Assembly (NCBI RefSeq): GCF_000300975.2
Contig: NZ_AEEC02000012.1
Coordinates: 62,001 to 126,000 of the forward strand
Source: Herbaspirillum frisingense GSF30
GTDB lineage: Bacteria > Pseudomonadota > Gammaproteobacteria > Burkholderiales > Burkholderiaceae_D
DNA: 64,000 nt
Reading direction: 5' to 3'
Shown here piece by piece: positions 30,416 to 40,519 of this stretch. Below the pieces are notes generated by a model. That model saw nothing but the letters and a program-made list of their open reading frames with translations. It searched no databases and had not been told where the DNA came from. How positions within the stretch are numbered: position 1 is the first letter of the stretch; every line of letters begins with the position of its first letter. A program made the translations under genes and the position numbers.

Positions 30416-30592
30416 TGGAACCTGCGATAGGTGATGGGGCGCGGCGCTCGCTGCCTGCACTGCATGCATGCATGGCGCGGACGAAGTCCCTCGTTACGTC
30501 GTATTGCCGGAATCAGCGGCCTGTCATCCCGACTGGCTGCCTGTGGTTCCCCGTTCCGGCCTGGCAGTGTCTTGCGCATCCCGCGCCAGGAT

Positions 30593-30624
30593 CGCCGCAG
30601 GGGCAAGGCAATGCCCCTGCGGCG
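30593..30624. repeat. Perfect 13-bp stem-loop between livK and livH
   Basis: CGCCGCAGGGGCA (30593-30605) pairs perfectly with TGCCCCTGCGGCG (30612-30624) around a 6-base loop. No T tract follows. In the minus-strand transcript it lies after livK and before livH, where such hairpins often protect the upstream mRNA so that binding protein is made in excess of the membrane subunits. Confidence 0.75.
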
Positions 30625-30690
30625 GAACTGCGGGAGAGTATCGTTGCGGCTGCCGGCATACCGGCAGCCTTGCTTCAAGGTATCGCGTGC

Positions 30691-31848
30691 TTACTTCAGC
30701 AGCACGAACTTGCCGCCCTTGGCGATGTTGACGATGGCTTCCTGGTCCGCATCGAAGCCGACCTGCTTGCCGGCCACGGCCGGGGCTGCGCGGAAGGCGA
30801 ACTTGCCGGTGGCGCCATCGATCTTCACGGCCGGCAGCGCGGCGCGCAGGGCGTCACGATCCTTGGCCAGGTTGCCCGACAGCTTCACGTTCTTCAGGGC
30901 ATCGGCCACGATGTACATGGCGTCATAGGCTTGCGCAGCGAACTGGTCAGGATCGGAACCGAACTTGGCCTTGTAGGCCGCGATGAAGGCCTTGTTGGCC
31001 GGAGTCTGGTTCTCGGCCGACCACGGGCTACCCATCAGGGTGTTGTCGCCGGCATCCTTGGCGATCTCGAACAGCTTCGGCGAGTTCAGGCCATTGCCGC
31101 CGATGAAGGGCTGCTTCATGCCCAGGGCGCGGGTCTGCAGGATGATGTTGGCTGCTTCTTCGGCCAGGCAGGAGCAGACGATGGCGTCCGGGTTGCCGGC
31201 CTTGATCTTGGTCAGCTGGGCCTTGAAGTCGACGTCACCCTTGGCATAGGCCTCGGTGGTGGTGACGGGGATCTTCTGCTGTTCCAGGGTGGCCTTGAAG
31301 ACGTCGTAGCCGGACTTGGTGAAGGCGTCGTCGTTACCGTAGATCACGGCGACCTTCTTGATGCCGAAGTGCTTCACGGCGGCCTTCACGGTCACGGGCA
31401 GCACGTCGGCTTCCATGACGGAGTTGCGGAAGGTGAAGGGGCCCATGGCCGTGATGCCGTCAGCGGTGTTGCTGGTACCGAAGACCACCACCTTGGAGGC
31501 GTTGGCGATCGGGTCGGCAGCGAAGGCCGAGTTGGACAGGGTGGGGCCGAACACCGCCAGCACCTTGTCCTGGAAGATCAGTTTCTTGAAGACGTTGATG
31601 GCTTCTTCCTTCTTGCCTTGTTCGTCTTCGATCACCAGGGCCAGCTTGTCGCCGTTGACGCCGCCCTTGGCGTTGATTTCTTCGGAAGCCAGGGTGAAGC
31701 CGTTCTTGATGGCCACGCCGTACTTGGCGGCCGGGCCGGTCAGGGCTTCAGCGACGCCCAGCTTGATGTCGGCGGCCAGTGCGGCCGAAGACAGAGTGGC
31801 ACCGATCAGCAGGGCCGGAATGGTCTTGAGCATGGTATTGAATTGCAT
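30691..31848 (-). CDS. livK: Branched-chain amino acid-binding periplasmic protein
   Basis: 385-residue Leu/Ile/Val-type binding protein and first gene of the operon. The signal peptide (about residues 1-25, ending SSAALAA) is followed by IKLGVAEALTGPAAKYG, the standard type 1 binding-fold start, then FGPTLSNSAFAADPI. The ATG at 31848 has GGAGAG eight bases upstream. Specificity could be Leu, Ile, Val or a related amino acid; I use livK because the operon is complete. Confidence 0.92.
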   Translation of the reverse strand: MQFNTMLKTIPALLIGATLSSAALAADIKLGVAEALTGPAAKYGVAIKNGFTLASEEINAKGGVNGDKLALVIEDEQGKKEEAINVFKKLIFQDKVLAVFGPTLSNSAFAADPIANASKVVVFGTSNTADGITAMGPFTFRNSVMEADVLPVTVKAAVKHFGIKKVAVIYGNDDAFTKSGYDVFKATLEQQKIPVTTTEAYAKGDVDFKAQLTKIKAGNPDAIVCSCLAEEAANIILQTRALGMKQPFIGGNGLNSPKLFEIAKDAGDNTLMGSPWSAENQTPANKAFIAAYKAKFGSDPDQFAAQAYDAMYIVADALKNVKLSGNLAKDRDALRAALPAVKIDGATGKFAFRAAPAVAGKQVGFDADQEAIVNIAKGGKFVLLK

Positions 31849-32170
31849 CGAGTTCTCTCCTCAGTTAGATATTGTAGAAACCGTCCCCGTCAGGCAGCGC
31901 AGACCAGCGCCACGTCACAAGGCGATTCCTTCATCGAGGATGATGCAAAAGACGCCCGGGATGGCCGGGACTTGTGCTCCATCCTCTGAAGACCGTTTTG
32001 CGGCCTCTTTCGATACAGCCGGCACAGCATACCCGAAAAAGCAGGCTGCGCCAGCAATTACAACCCGCCGCCACGCACCCGGGTAGGGTGCGCCGCAGCG
32101 GCATGCGAAACCGTCCGGCCAGCGGACGGGGTGGTGCTGTTGCCTGGTGCCGTGGCGAAATCCATCTATT
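31849..32170. other. Intergenic region upstream of livK
   Basis: About 320 bp between the livK start and a nested inverted repeat. It must hold the livK promoter; TACAAT on the minus strand just upstream of the ribosome site is a possible -10, but I see no convincing -35. No gene is evident. Confidence 0.45.
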
Positions 32171-32266
32171 CCCGTTCGGACTGAGTAGGCCCGTCAGGGC
32201 CGTATCGAAGGCGCAGCAATGGCGCGCCTTCGATACGCGGCTACGCCGCTACTCAGTCCGAACGGG
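32171..32266. repeat. Nested inverted repeat, copy 1 (argH 3' side)
   Basis: Outer arms CCCGTTCGGACTGAGTAG (32171-32188) and CTACTCAGTCCGAACGGG (32249-32266) are a perfect 18-bp match. Inner arms GTATCGAAGGCGC (32202-32214) and GCGCCTTCGATAC (32224-32236) are a perfect 13-bp match. The same architecture occurs at 44594-44730. It lies 33 bp beyond the argH stop, so it could fold in the argH 3' UTR and act as a terminator or mRNA stabiliser. Confidence 0.85.
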
Positions 32267-32298
32267 TATTGAAAGGAAAACGGGTTCGCCACCTGTGT

Positions 32299-33693
32299 TT
32301 AGTTCAGTTCCTTGCGGATATGGGCGATGGCCGCGCGCACCTGGTTGGGTGCGGTGCCGCCGATATGGTCGCGTGCGGCCACCGAGCCCTCCAGCGTGAG
32401 GACCGCGAAGACGTCTTCGCCGATCAGCTCCGAGAAGGCGCGCAGTTCGTCCAGCGACAGGTCGGCCAGGTCACAACCCTTGTCCACGCAGGTACGCACG
32501 GCGTGGGCGACGGCTTCGTGGGCGTCGCGGAAGGGCAGGCCCTTCTTGACCAGGTAGTCGGCCAGGTCGGTGGCGGTGGCGTAGCCCTGCAGGGCGGCGG
32601 CGCGCATGGCATCGGGCTTGACGCTGATGCCGCGGGCCATGTCGGCGAAGATGCGCAGGGTGTCGGTGAGCGTGTCGACGGTGTCGAACAGCGGTTCCTT
32701 GTCTTCCTGGTTGTCCTTGTTGTAGGCCAGGGGCTGGCCCTTCATCAGGGTCAGCAGGGCGATCAGGTGGCCGTTGACGCGACCGGTCTTGCCGCGTGCC
32801 AGTTCGGGAACGTCCGGGTTCTTCTTCTGCGGCATGATCGAGGAGCCGGTGCAGAAGCGGTCGGCGATGTCGATGAAGCCCACGCGCGGGCTCATCCAGA
32901 TCACCAGCTCTTCGGACATGCGCGAGATGTGGGTCATCACCAGCGCGGCGGCGGCGCAGAATTCGATGGCGAAGTCACGGTCCGAGACGGCATCCAGCGA
33001 GTTGCGGCAGACGTCGTCGAAGCCCAGGGTCTTGGCCACGCGCAGGCGGTCGATCGGGAAGGTGGTGCCGGCCAGGGCGGCGGCGCCCAGCGGCAGGCGG
33101 TTGATGCGCTTGCGGGCATCCAGCATGCGCTCGGCATCGCGGCCGAACATCTCGACATAGGCCAGCACGTGGTGGCCGAAGGTGATCGGTTGCGCGACCT
33201 GCATGTGGGTGAAGCCCGGCAGGATCACGTCGGCGTGTTGCTCGGCCAGGTCCAGCAGGGCCAGGCGCAGTTCGCGCAGCAGGCCCACGATGTCGTCCAC
33301 AGCGCCGCGCATGTAGAGGCGGATGTCGGTGGCGACCTGGTCATTGCGCGAGCGGCCGGTATGCAGACGCTTGCCGGCATCGCCGACCAGCTCGGTCAGG
33401 CGCTTTTCGATATTCAGGTGGACGTCTTCCAGGTCCAGCAGCCATTCGAACTTGCCGGCGTCGATCTCGCCCTTGATCTGGGCCATGCCGCGCTGGATTT
33501 CGGCGTGGTCGGCCGCGCTGATGATGCCCTGGTGGGCCAGCATCTCGGCGTGCGCCAGCGAGCCCTGGATATCGACCTGGGCCAGGCGGTTGTCGAAGAA
33601 CACCGATGCGGTATAGCGCTTGACGAGATCGGAGACGGGTTCAGAAAAGCGAGCCGACCAGGCTTCGCCCTTTTTAGCAAATTGGTCTGTCAT
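32299..33693 (-). CDS. argH: Argininosuccinate lyase
   Basis: 464-residue cytoplasmic enzyme that splits argininosuccinate into arginine and fumarate, the last step of arginine synthesis. The fumarase-superfamily signature [12 protein letters not shown] and the [12 protein letters not shown] and [16 protein letters not shown] motifs are all present. E. coli ArgH is 457 residues. I chose ATG 33693 ([16 protein letters not shown]); the longer open frame upstream has no ribosome site and no family similarity. Confidence 0.97.
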   Translation of the reverse strand: MTDQFAKKGEAWSARFSEPVSDLVKRYTASVFFDNRLAQVDIQGSLAHAEMLAHQGIISAADHAEIQRGMAQIKGEIDAGKFEWLLDLEDVHLNIEKRLTELVGDAGKRLHTGRSRNDQVATDIRLYMRGAVDDIVGLLRELRLALLDLAEQHADVILPGFTHMQVAQPITFGHHVLAYVEMFGRDAERMLDARKRINRLPLGAAALAGTTFPIDRLRVAKTLGFDDVCRNSLDAVSDRDFAIEFCAAAALVMTHISRMSEELVIWMSPRVGFIDIADRFCTGSSIMPQKKNPDVPELARGKTGRVNGHLIALLTLMKGQPLAYNKDNQEDKEPLFDTVDTLTDTLRIFADMARGISVKPDAMRAAALQGYATATDLADYLVKKGLPFRDAHEAVAHAVRTCVDKGCDLADLSLDELRAFSELIGEDVFAVLTLEGSVAARDHIGGTAPNQVRAAIAHIRKELN

Positions 33694-33967
33694 ATTGGGA
33701 ATTCCGGAGAATGGGCGATTATAGCAAGCACAACTGCGCCAGGCCACGCCAATGCAGCCGGAAATGCTGCGGGGCGCGGATTTTTCGCATTTGCCAGCGG
33801 TCAGCCTGCACGCTTTTTTCGTCCCTTCTCGCCCGATGGTGTTGGAGAGCTTCCGTTGGCCTCGATGAAATGTGATTATTTCCACATGGCATCATTTTTG
33901 CTTGTTGTTTTTGCGCAAGTCTTCCTGCAGCGCAAAAAACCCTTGTACTGATGACAAAAGCTAAGGC
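33694..33967. other. Divergent region between argH and the HDOD leader
   Basis: About 270 bp. It must hold the argH promoter on the minus strand. The stretch 33880-33960 is AT-richer than its surroundings. CGCAAAAAACCC and TTTTTGCGCAAG form weak dyads; I see no gene here. Confidence 0.4.
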
Positions 33968-34152
33968 TATACTCGATTGGCGATGACTGATCCGGGGAGC
34001 GGGAATCCCGGTGAGGAAAGGGCTACCTCTTCCGGCCAGGCCGGCATGAACCGATGCAAAATCGGGACGACGGCGGGTCGCAGTTGCCACGGGGGTGGTC
34101 CTGTTAGCGCTCATGAGCAAGATGTTTGGGGGTCGTCTTACAGGAGAGAAGC
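33968..34152 (+). promoter_or_regulatory. Promoter -10 and long structured leader of the HDOD gene
   Basis: TATACT (33968-33973) is a good -10 (possible -35 TTGTAC at 33943 with a loose 19-bp spacer), leaving a leader of about 170 nt. The leader is GC-rich and holds successive hairpins: CCGGG/CCCGG at 33992-34011, GAGG/CCTC at 34013-34029, CCGGCCAGGCCGG at 34032-34044, CCGAT-GCAAA-ATCGG at 34051-34065, CGAC/GTCG at 34068-34080, and CCAC/GTGG at 34087-34098. The pattern suggests a cis-acting RNA. I could not match it to a known riboswitch consensus; it lacks the GCAAAGCC core of cyclic-di-GMP-I. Confidence 0.5.
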
Positions 34153-34977
34153 ATGAATCTGGAAGCACTGTTTCAGCAGCAAACTGCATTGCCGAGCATT
34201 CCCAAGGTAGTGCAGGAAGTCATCGAAAGTTTCAACAACGAGTCAGTCTCGATCGAAGAGATCGCCAAGAAACTGGCCGCCGACCAAGTCCTCAGCGCCA
34301 AGATCCTGCGCCTGGCCAATTCCTCCTATTACCACGTCTCGCGCACCATCGGCACGGTGGAGGACGCGGTCCTGATGCTGGGTTTCATGACCGTGCGTAC
34401 GCTGGTGGTCAGCACCGGCATGGCGGGCAGCTTCAAGAAGCTGCCGGGCGTGGACCTGAAGCTGTTCTGGCGTTACAGCCTGGATACGGCCGTGGTGTCC
34501 AAGTGGCTGGCCAAGCAGGCCAAGCTCAATTCCGATTTCGCCTTCACCGTGGGTCTGATGCATGCCATCGGCCAGCTGGTGATGCATGCGGCCATGCCGG
34601 AACAGGCGCTGCAGGTGGACAAGGTGGCCGGCCCCCTGGACGCCCGTCGCCTGGATGTGGAACGCAAGTCCTTCGGTTACGACTTTGCCGACGTGGGCGC
34701 CGAACTGGCCCGCCGCTGGCGCTTCCCGGACGAGTTCAGCCAGGTCATCAAGGCTTTCCCGCAGCCGCTGGAAGGCAAGTACGATCCTTTCGCCGCCATC
34801 GTCCACCTGGCCACCTGGCGTGCCCGGGCCGAAGAAAACAAATACTCCGCCGATGAAATGGAATCGACCTTCCCCAGCGAGGTGGCCGCCAAGCTGGGCC
34901 TGACGCTGGCGACCTTCACCGAAGAGATGCCGCCGCTGCCGGAGCTGAGCGAGGGCATGCAGGAACTGGTGGCCTGA
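34153..34977 (+). CDS. HDOD-domain signalling protein
   Basis: 274-residue single-domain HDOD protein. The HDOD fold resembles HD phosphohydrolases without the full catalytic motif and is linked to cyclic-di-GMP signalling, motility and stress in Proteobacteria. The typical start LPSIPKVVQEVIESFNN, the KILRLANSSYYHVSRTIGTVE segment (about residues 53-73) and FTVGLMHAIGQLV (HD-like position) are visible. No output or receiver domain is attached. AGGAGAG precedes the ATG. The long leader upstream suggests RNA-level control. Confidence 0.88.
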   Translation: MNLEALFQQQTALPSIPKVVQEVIESFNNESVSIEEIAKKLAADQVLSAKILRLANSSYYHVSRTIGTVEDAVLMLGFMTVRTLVVSTGMAGSFKKLPGVDLKLFWRYSLDTAVVSKWLAKQAKLNSDFAFTVGLMHAIGQLVMHAAMPEQALQVDKVAGPLDARRLDVERKSFGYDFADVGAELARRWRFPDEFSQVIKAFPQPLEGKYDPFAAIVHLATWRARAEENKYSADEMESTFPSEVAAKLGLTLATFTEEMPPLPELSEGMQELVA

Positions 34978-35024
34978 TCGCCTTTTGCCTGCCTTTTGCC
35001 TGCTTCTGGCAGGCTGCAAATGAC

Positions 35025-35057
35025 AAATGCCGGCACCCGCAAGGGGCCGGCATTTTG
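35025..35057. terminator. Terminator between HDOD gene and convergent hydrolase
   Basis: AAATGCCGGC (35025-35034) pairs with GCCGGCATTT (35046-35055) and runs into TTTTG. It ends the HDOD transcript; the A-rich left arm also offers a weak T tract to the minus-strand gene. Confidence 0.8.
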
Positions 35058-35097
35058 TCTTGGTGCTTCCGCAGTACGGTCAGTGTGGTCGCTGCGC

Positions 35098-36036
35098 TCA
35101 GTAGTTCAGCTTGGCGTCCAGGAAGTTGAGCATCGAGCGGTAGGCCTGGCTGCGCGCATCCGGGTTGCCGCCGCTGGTGACACCCTCGCCGCGCTTGCCC
35201 ACGCCGGCCACGTCCATGCGCACATGCACCGGCAGGCCGGGCGCGTCGAAGTCGTGGTAGGTGTCGGGGTAGAGGCGCAGGGCGATTTCAGTATCGCTGC
35301 CCTGCATCTTCTGTTCGATCGCTTCGCAGGCCTGGGGTGGGGTCCAGTCGTCGTTTTCGCCCATCAGGATCAACAACGGCGCGGCCGGCTTGAAGGCTTC
35401 GCCGGTCTTGGCATAGGGGCGGCAGTCGGGATAGAAGGCCACCGCCGCGCGCGGCTGGATCTTGCGCACGGCCACATCGGTTTCCGCCAGGTTGATCGAG
35501 GCCAGCAGGGTCGAGGCGCCGTGCGACCAGCCCAGCAGGGCCACGCGCTTGACGTCCACATCCGGCTGGGAGGTGACCCAGTGCATGGCCGCCTGCACAT
35601 CGAAGCGTCGGTTCATGGCACTGATCTCGCGCTGGGCCACGGTGTCCTGGCAGGTGGAACGGCGGCCACGCGGGGTAAAGCTGTCCGGGAACAGGACGTT
35701 GTAGCCGGCGTCGGTCAGCACTCGCGCCATGGCCAGGTGGCGTGGCGTGAATTCGCCCTTGCCATCACGCACCATGCTGTAGAGGCCGCCGCAACCATGC
35801 AGGGCGATCACGGTGGGATAAGGTCCCTTGCTGTTGAGCGACTTGCGCGCCTTGATCCACACGCCATAGAGCGCGGTCGCCTTGCCACCCTTGCTGTCCA
35901 CGCTGGTCAGCGAGACACGGCGGGCTTCCAGTGGCGGCGGTGCTGCCGCAGTGGGCGCAGCCTGCACGCGTGCGCCGATCAGGGCCAGCGTTGCTGCAAT
36001 GCAGAACGCGGCTACCGGTTTTCCCCAGTGTTGCAT
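35098..36036 (-). CDS. Dienelactone hydrolase-family periplasmic protein
   Basis: 312-residue alpha/beta hydrolase with an N-terminal signal peptide (about residues 1-26, AAFCIAATLALIGARVQA), so it acts in the periplasm or outside the cell. The nucleophile elbow is GWSHGAS, the acidic residue lies in GENDDWTPPQ, and the catalytic His is in TYHDFDAPG near residue 265. TVIALHGCGG gives the oxyanion strand. Substrate unknown; esters or lactones are likely. ATG 36036 directly precedes the signal peptide and is preferred over a longer frame. It is convergent with the HDOD gene. Confidence 0.8.
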   Translation of the reverse strand: MQHWGKPVAAFCIAATLALIGARVQAAPTAAAPPPLEARRVSLTSVDSKGGKATALYGVWIKARKSLNSKGPYPTVIALHGCGGLYSMVRDGKGEFTPRHLAMARVLTDAGYNVLFPDSFTPRGRRSTCQDTVAQREISAMNRRFDVQAAMHWVTSQPDVDVKRVALLGWSHGASTLLASINLAETDVAVRKIQPRAAVAFYPDCRPYAKTGEAFKPAAPLLILMGENDDWTPPQACEAIEQKMQGSDTEIALRLYPDTYHDFDAPGLPVHVRMDVAGVGKRGEGVTSGGNPDARSQAYRSMLNFLDAKLNY

Positions 36037-36380
36037 AGTGTGTGATTCCCCGTATCGATGCCGCACCGTCTGTTTCCAGGCCCGCCCCATGGCCCGGGAA
36101 AATGGTCTCTGAAGCAATATCCTTCAGGGTTTGCGACGGTGACGTGTTCTAAATTCGTTCAGCCTTTATTTTACAAAAGTGAAGAGCTCGTCGGCGTGGC
36201 AAATCGGTTTTTTGCGCTGCAAAAACCTGATCCTGCACAAACCTCGGGCGCGGCTGTCCATCCTTCGCAACAGCTTGCCGTCTTGCCAAATGTCACTTCA
36301 TCCATCTGTTATCGGCATGTAAAGCCTGAACTTGAGACGGGGCGTCTCCCGGCGATGATCGCTCTTCTCATGGCAGGGCG
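36037..36380. other. Intergenic region upstream of the periplasmic hydrolase
   Basis: About 340 bp between the hydrolase start and the ppc terminator. On the minus strand TTGTAA (36171-36176) and TTTAGA with a 17-bp spacer form a plausible hydrolase promoter. I see no gene. Confidence 0.4.
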
Positions 36381-36412
36381 AAAAAAAAGCTGCCCGGTCA
36401 TCCCGGGCAGCT
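36381..36412 (-). terminator. Terminator of ppc
   Basis: On the minus strand AGCTGCCCGG (36412-36403) pairs with CCGGGCAGCT (36397-36388) around a 5-base loop and is followed by seven T. It lies 28 bp after the ppc stop. Confidence 0.93.
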
Positions 36413-36440
36413 TGCGGTGAAACATCTGATGCAGCGACGC

Positions 36441-39353
36441 TCAACCGGTATTGCGCAAGCCGGCGGCCACCCCGTTGATGGTGAGGTGGATGCCGCGCTG
36501 CACGCGTTCTTCCGGCGTGCGCTTGGCCGCTGCGGTGGCGCGGTGGCGCTTGATCAGTTCGACCTGCAGGTGGTTCAGCGGGTCGAGGTAGGCGAAGCGG
36601 TTCTTGATCGAGCGTGCCAGCAGCGGGTTGGCGGCCAGCCGTTCCTTGCTGCCGGTGATGGTGGAGAGTACGGCGCTGGTGCGTTCATGTTCGTCGGTGA
36701 TACGGCCGAAGATGGTGTTGCGCAGCTTGCGGTCGGCCACCAGCCCGGCGTAGCGCGAGGCCACGGCGAGGTCGGTCTTGGACAGCACCATGTCCATGTT
36801 CGACAGCAGGGCGGCGAAGAATGGCCATTCCTTGCACATGGCGCGCAGGGTCGCCAGGCGCCTGGACGTCTCCTTGGCGTTGCCGGCCTCGCCCAGCCAG
36901 CCCGAGACCGCGCTGCCAAAGCCATACCAGCCCGGCAGCAGCAGGCGGCACTGGCCCCACGAGAAGCCCCAGGGAATGGCGCGCAGGTCTTCGATGCGCT
37001 GGCTGGCCTTGCGTGAGGCCGGGCGCGAGCCGATGTTCAGTTGCGCGATTTCGGCGATCGGCGTGGCGGCAAAGAAGTAGTCGGTGAAGCCCGGGGTTTC
37101 ATAGACCAGGTTGCGGTAGGCCTGATAGGCGCGTTCCGACAATTCCTCCATCACCCGCTCGAACTCGGCCAGCTTCCTGGCTTCCTTGCTGTCGGTGTTG
37201 GTCGGCATCAGGCTGGCCTCCAGGGTGGCGGCAACCAGCAGTTCCAGGTTGCGGCGACCGATCTCCGGGTTGGAGAACTTGGAGGCGATGATCTCGCCCT
37301 GTTCGGTCAGGCGGATCTGGCCGTTTACGGTACCCGGCGGCTGCGCCAGGATGGCCTGATAGCTGGGGCCGCCGCCACGGCCGACGGTGCCGCCGCGACC
37401 ATGGAACAGGCGCAGCTTGACGCCGGCCTCGTTGAACAGCTCCACCAGCTGGTTCTCGGCCTTGTAGAGCTCCCAGTTGGAGGTCAGGAAACCACCGTCC
37501 TTGTTGGAGTCCGAGTAGCCCAGCATCACTTCCTGCAGCTTGCCGTGCTTGGCGATGAGGCCCTTGACCTGGGGTTGGGTCAGCCAGCCGCGCATGATCT
37601 CGGCGGCGCAGCGCAGGTCGGGGATGGTCTCGAACAGCGGGATCACCATCAGCTCCAGCGCCTGCAACTGGTTGCCTTCGATATGCAGCAGGCCGGTCTC
37701 CTTCTGCAGCAGCAGCACTTCCAGCAGGTCCGACAGGGTCTCGGTATGCGAAATGATGTAGTTGCGGATGGCGCGCTCGCCATAGCGGCGGCGGATCTCG
37801 CGGGCCGCGCGCAGGATGGTCAGTTCGGAGTCGGTCTCGTCGGCATACTGCACGTAGGGCGAGTACAGCAGTCGTGGTCGCGACAGTTCACCCAGCAGCA
37901 GCGCGATCTTGCGCTCTTCGCTCAGGGCCGCGTAATCGGCCTCGACCTGGGCCTTGGCGAACAGGTCGGCCAGCACGCGTTCGTGTACGTCCGAGCTCTG
38001 GCGCATGTCCAGCGTGGCCAGGTGGAAGCCGAAGATTTCCACGGCGCGCTTGAGGCCGGCCAGACGCGGCTTGACCAGTGCGGCGCCGTGATGGGCCTGC
38101 AGCGACGTCACCAGCACATCCAGTTCGGCCACGCAGTCGGCCGGGTTGGCGTAGGGGGCGGCACTGCCGATTTCCTGGCGCAGGATGTTGACCACGCCCA
38201 GCGAGCGGGCGGTGGCGGCCAGGCGCGCATAGATGCCGATCAGGGCGCGCCGGTAGGGCTCGTCGGCGCGATGTTCGGAGTGATCCGGCGAGGTATCGGC
38301 CAGGGCCAGCAGTTCCGGGCTGGCATCGACCATCAGGGTCGAGATGGACAGCTCGGCACCCAGTGTGTGCACTTCATCGAGGTAGTAATCGAAGATGGTG
38401 GTGGACTGGCGCTTGAGGGCATGCTGCATGGTGGCGGCATTGACGTTGGGATTGCCGTCGCGGTCGCCACCGATCCAGCTACCCATCTGCAGGTAGGGCG
38501 GCAGCTCGGCCACGCGCGCCTTGGCACGCGAGGGGAACTGGCTGTCGATCTCGGCTTCGATGTCGTCGTACAGCGCCGGCAGCTCGCGCAGGAAGGTGAT
38601 GCGGTAGTAGGAGAGGGCGTTCTCGATCTCGTCGGCCACCGTCAGCTTGGTGTAGCGCAGCATGCGGGTCTGCCACAGGGTGGCGATGCGCGCGCGCAGC
38701 AGTTCGGTGTTGTGGCGCAGTTCGCGGGGCGTCAGCGGCAGGTCGCGCTCGGCCACCAGGCGGGCGATTTCGCGCTCGGCGTCGAGGATGGACTTGCGTT
38801 GCACTTCGGTCGGGTGGGCGGTCAGCACTGGCGACACCAGCGCTTCCTTGAGGAAGCTGCGCACCTGGGCGCCGGAAACACCGGCGTCATCCAGGCGCGA
38901 CAGGGCATAGGCCACGCTGCCCGGTTGCGCTTCGGAACCGGCCAGCAGGTGGGCGCGGCGGCGCCGGTTGTGGTGCTGGTCCTCGGCGATGTTGGCCAGG
39001 TGCGAGAAGTAGGAGAAGGCGCGCACCACCGAGTTGGTCTGGTCGCGGGTCAGCTTCTTCAGGAGCTTGTCGAGCTCGGCACCGGCTTTGGCATCGGATT
39101 CGCGGCGAAAGCGCACGGCGGTCTGGCGGATGGTCTCCACCACCTCGAAGACGTCATCGCCTTCCTGTTCGCGGACCACCTCGCCCAGCAGGCGGCCCAG
39201 CAGACGGATGTCTTCCTTGAGCGGAGCATCCTTGTCGGTGCCGCGTGCGGGTTTGCTGGGTGCAATGGCAGGCTTGGCAGTCTTGGCGCCAGCCGGACGG
39301 GAGTTGGAAGAAGCGGAGCGGGCACTGCGTGTAGTTGGATTTGTAGTCGCCAT
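36441..39353 (-). CDS. ppc: Phosphoenolpyruvate carboxylase
   Basis: 970-residue anaplerotic enzyme forming oxaloacetate from PEP and bicarbonate. Catalytic segments are intact: [13 protein letters not shown] (active His), [25 protein letters not shown] and the C-terminal AAGLRNTG. E. coli Ppc is 883 residues; the extra length is mostly an N-terminal extension of about 45 Ala/Ser/Thr/Pro/Lys-rich residues before the conserved [16 protein letters not shown] 39353 is the first ATG; the two codons before it start from TTG. Divergent from hemC across 209 bp. Confidence 0.97.
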   Translation of the reverse strand: MATTNPTTRSARSASSNSRPAGAKTAKPAIAPSKPARGTDKDAPLKEDIRLLGRLLGEVVREQEGDDVFEVVETIRQTAVRFRRESDAKAGAELDKLLKKLTRDQTNSVVRAFSYFSHLANIAEDQHHNRRRRAHLLAGSEAQPGSVAYALSRLDDAGVSGAQVRSFLKEALVSPVLTAHPTEVQRKSILDAEREIARLVAERDLPLTPRELRHNTELLRARIATLWQTRMLRYTKLTVADEIENALSYYRITFLRELPALYDDIEAEIDSQFPSRAKARVAELPPYLQMGSWIGGDRDGNPNVNAATMQHALKRQSTTIFDYYLDEVHTLGAELSISTLMVDASPELLALADTSPDHSEHRADEPYRRALIGIYARLAATARSLGVVNILRQEIGSAAPYANPADCVAELDVLVTSLQAHHGAALVKPRLAGLKRAVEIFGFHLATLDMRQSSDVHERVLADLFAKAQVEADYAALSEERKIALLLGELSRPRLLYSPYVQYADETDSELTILRAAREIRRRYGERAIRNYIISHTETLSDLLEVLLLQKETGLLHIEGNQLQALELMVIPLFETIPDLRCAAEIMRGWLTQPQVKGLIAKHGKLQEVMLGYSDSNKDGGFLTSNWELYKAENQLVELFNEAGVKLRLFHGRGGTVGRGGGPSYQAILAQPPGTVNGQIRLTEQGEIIASKFSNPEIGRRNLELLVAATLEASLMPTNTDSKEARKLAEFERVMEELSERAYQAYRNLVYETPGFTDYFFAATPIAEIAQLNIGSRPASRKASQRIEDLRAIPWGFSWGQCRLLLPGWYGFGSAVSGWLGEAGNAKETSRRLATLRAMCKEWPFFAALLSNMDMVLSKTDLAVASRYAGLVADRKLRNTIFGRITDEHERTSAVLSTITGSKERLAANPLLARSIKNRFAYLDPLNHLQVELIKRHRATAAAKRTPEERVQRGIHLTINGVAAGLRNTG

Positions 39354-39562
39354 GATCAACGGTTGCTGCGGTTTTCGGGGAGGAAAGTCGTGCTTGTGGA
39401 TCGGTTTGCCAGTGGTGTGCGTGCTAGAATTTGCCTCGTTTTTTATGGTTGCGTTTCGCTTCTGAACTGCGTTTTTGATCGTTTTACAGTCTGGATTCGC
39501 CGGTCTCCTGCTTTCCTTGTCTCCTCTGCCGCGGGTGCCACGACTGAATCGGAAAGCCCGTC

Positions 39563-40519
39563 TTGAAAGAATTTCCTCCTTCCAACATCGTCATCGTTTC
39601 GCGTGAAAGTCGCCTTGCCATGTGGCAGGCCGAATACGTGCGAGACCGTCTGGCGGCATTATATCCGCAGTGCAGCATCAATATCCTCGGCACCACCACG
39701 CGCGGCGACCAGATCCTGGATCGCACGCTCTCCAAGGTCGGCGGCAAGGGTCTGTTCGTCAAGGAGCTGGAAGTGGCGATGGCCGAAGGCCGCGCCGACC
39801 TGGCCGTGCACTGCCTGAAGGACATGCCGATGGATCTGCCCGAAGGCTTCGAGCTGGCCGCCGTGCTGGAGCGCGAAGACCCGCGCGATGCCTTCGTCTC
39901 CAACGACTACGCCTCGCTGGACGACCTGCCCGACGGCGCCGTGGTCGGCACCAGCAGCCTGCGTCGCCAGGCCATGATCGCCGCCCGTTATCCGGAACTG
40001 GTGGTCAAGCCGCTGCGCGGTAACCTCGATACCCGCCTGGGCAAGCTGGATCGCGGCGACTATGCCGCCATCATCCTGGCCGTGGCCGGCCTGAATCGCC
40101 TGGGCCTGAAGGCGCGCATCCGCGCCTTCCTGGCGCCCGAGCAGAGCCTGCCTTCGCCGGGGCAGGGGACGCTGGCCATCGAAATCCCCGAGGGCCGCGA
40201 CGACATCAAGCGCCTGTTGGCGCCGCTGCATGACGAAGCCGCCGCCGTGGTCTCGGCGGCCGAACGTTCGGTCTCGCGCATCTTCGGTGCGAGCTGCCAG
40301 ATTCCACTGGCGGCCTATGCCACGCTGGACGGCGATCGCCTGCACCTGCGCGCCATGATCGCCACGCCTGACGGCGAACAGGCTGCCGCCGCCGAAGCCG
40401 AAGGCACGGCAGCCGCGCCGGAAGCACTGGGCGCCCAGGTTGCCGATCTGCTCAAGGCCCGTGGCGCCGACGCCATCCTGGCCGCCTGCAAGGCCCAGGC
40501 CGATGCCGCTGCCAGCTGA
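39563..40519 (+). CDS. hemC: Hydroxymethylbilane synthase (porphobilinogen deaminase)
   Basis: 318-residue enzyme that polymerises four porphobilinogens into hydroxymethylbilane. The active-site segments STxLRRQA-like ([13 protein letters not shown]), [12 protein letters not shown] and the dipyrromethane-cofactor cysteine C245 in [10 protein letters not shown] are present. The start must be TTG at 39563: an in-frame TGA lies six codons upstream and the first internal ATG falls inside the conserved MWQAEYVRD segment. GGAAAG precedes it. First gene of hemC-hemD-hemX-hemY. Confidence 0.96.
   Translation: MKEFPPSNIVIVSRESRLAMWQAEYVRDRLAALYPQCSINILGTTTRGDQILDRTLSKVGGKGLFVKELEVAMAEGRADLAVHCLKDMPMDLPEGFELAAVLEREDPRDAFVSNDYASLDDLPDGAVVGTSSLRRQAMIAARYPELVVKPLRGNLDTRLGKLDRGDYAAIILAVAGLNRLGLKARIRAFLAPEQSLPSPGQGTLAIEIPEGRDDIKRLLAPLHDEAAAVVSAAERSVSRIFGASCQIPLAAYATLDGDRLHLRAMIATPDGEQAAAAEAEGTAAAPEALGAQVADLLKARGADAILAACKAQADAAAS

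Noticed and set aside
32269-33951. Long plus-strand open frame across argH
   Set aside because: Antisense to argH, which carries the full lyase signature; the frame has no family features.
33948-34018. Hammerhead ribozyme around CTGATGA at 33948
   Set aside because: The conserved box is present, but no stem II followed by GAAA and no closing stems can be formed.
33968-34110. Cyclic-di-GMP-I riboswitch before the HDOD gene
   Set aside because: GAACC-hairpin-GGGACG looks similar to part of the motif, but the conserved GCAAAGCC core and the receptor stem are absent.
37041-39566. 841-codon open frame opposite ppc
   Set aside because: It is a shadow of the GC-rich ppc coding strand, with Gly/Gln/His-rich composition, no ribosome site and no recognisable family.
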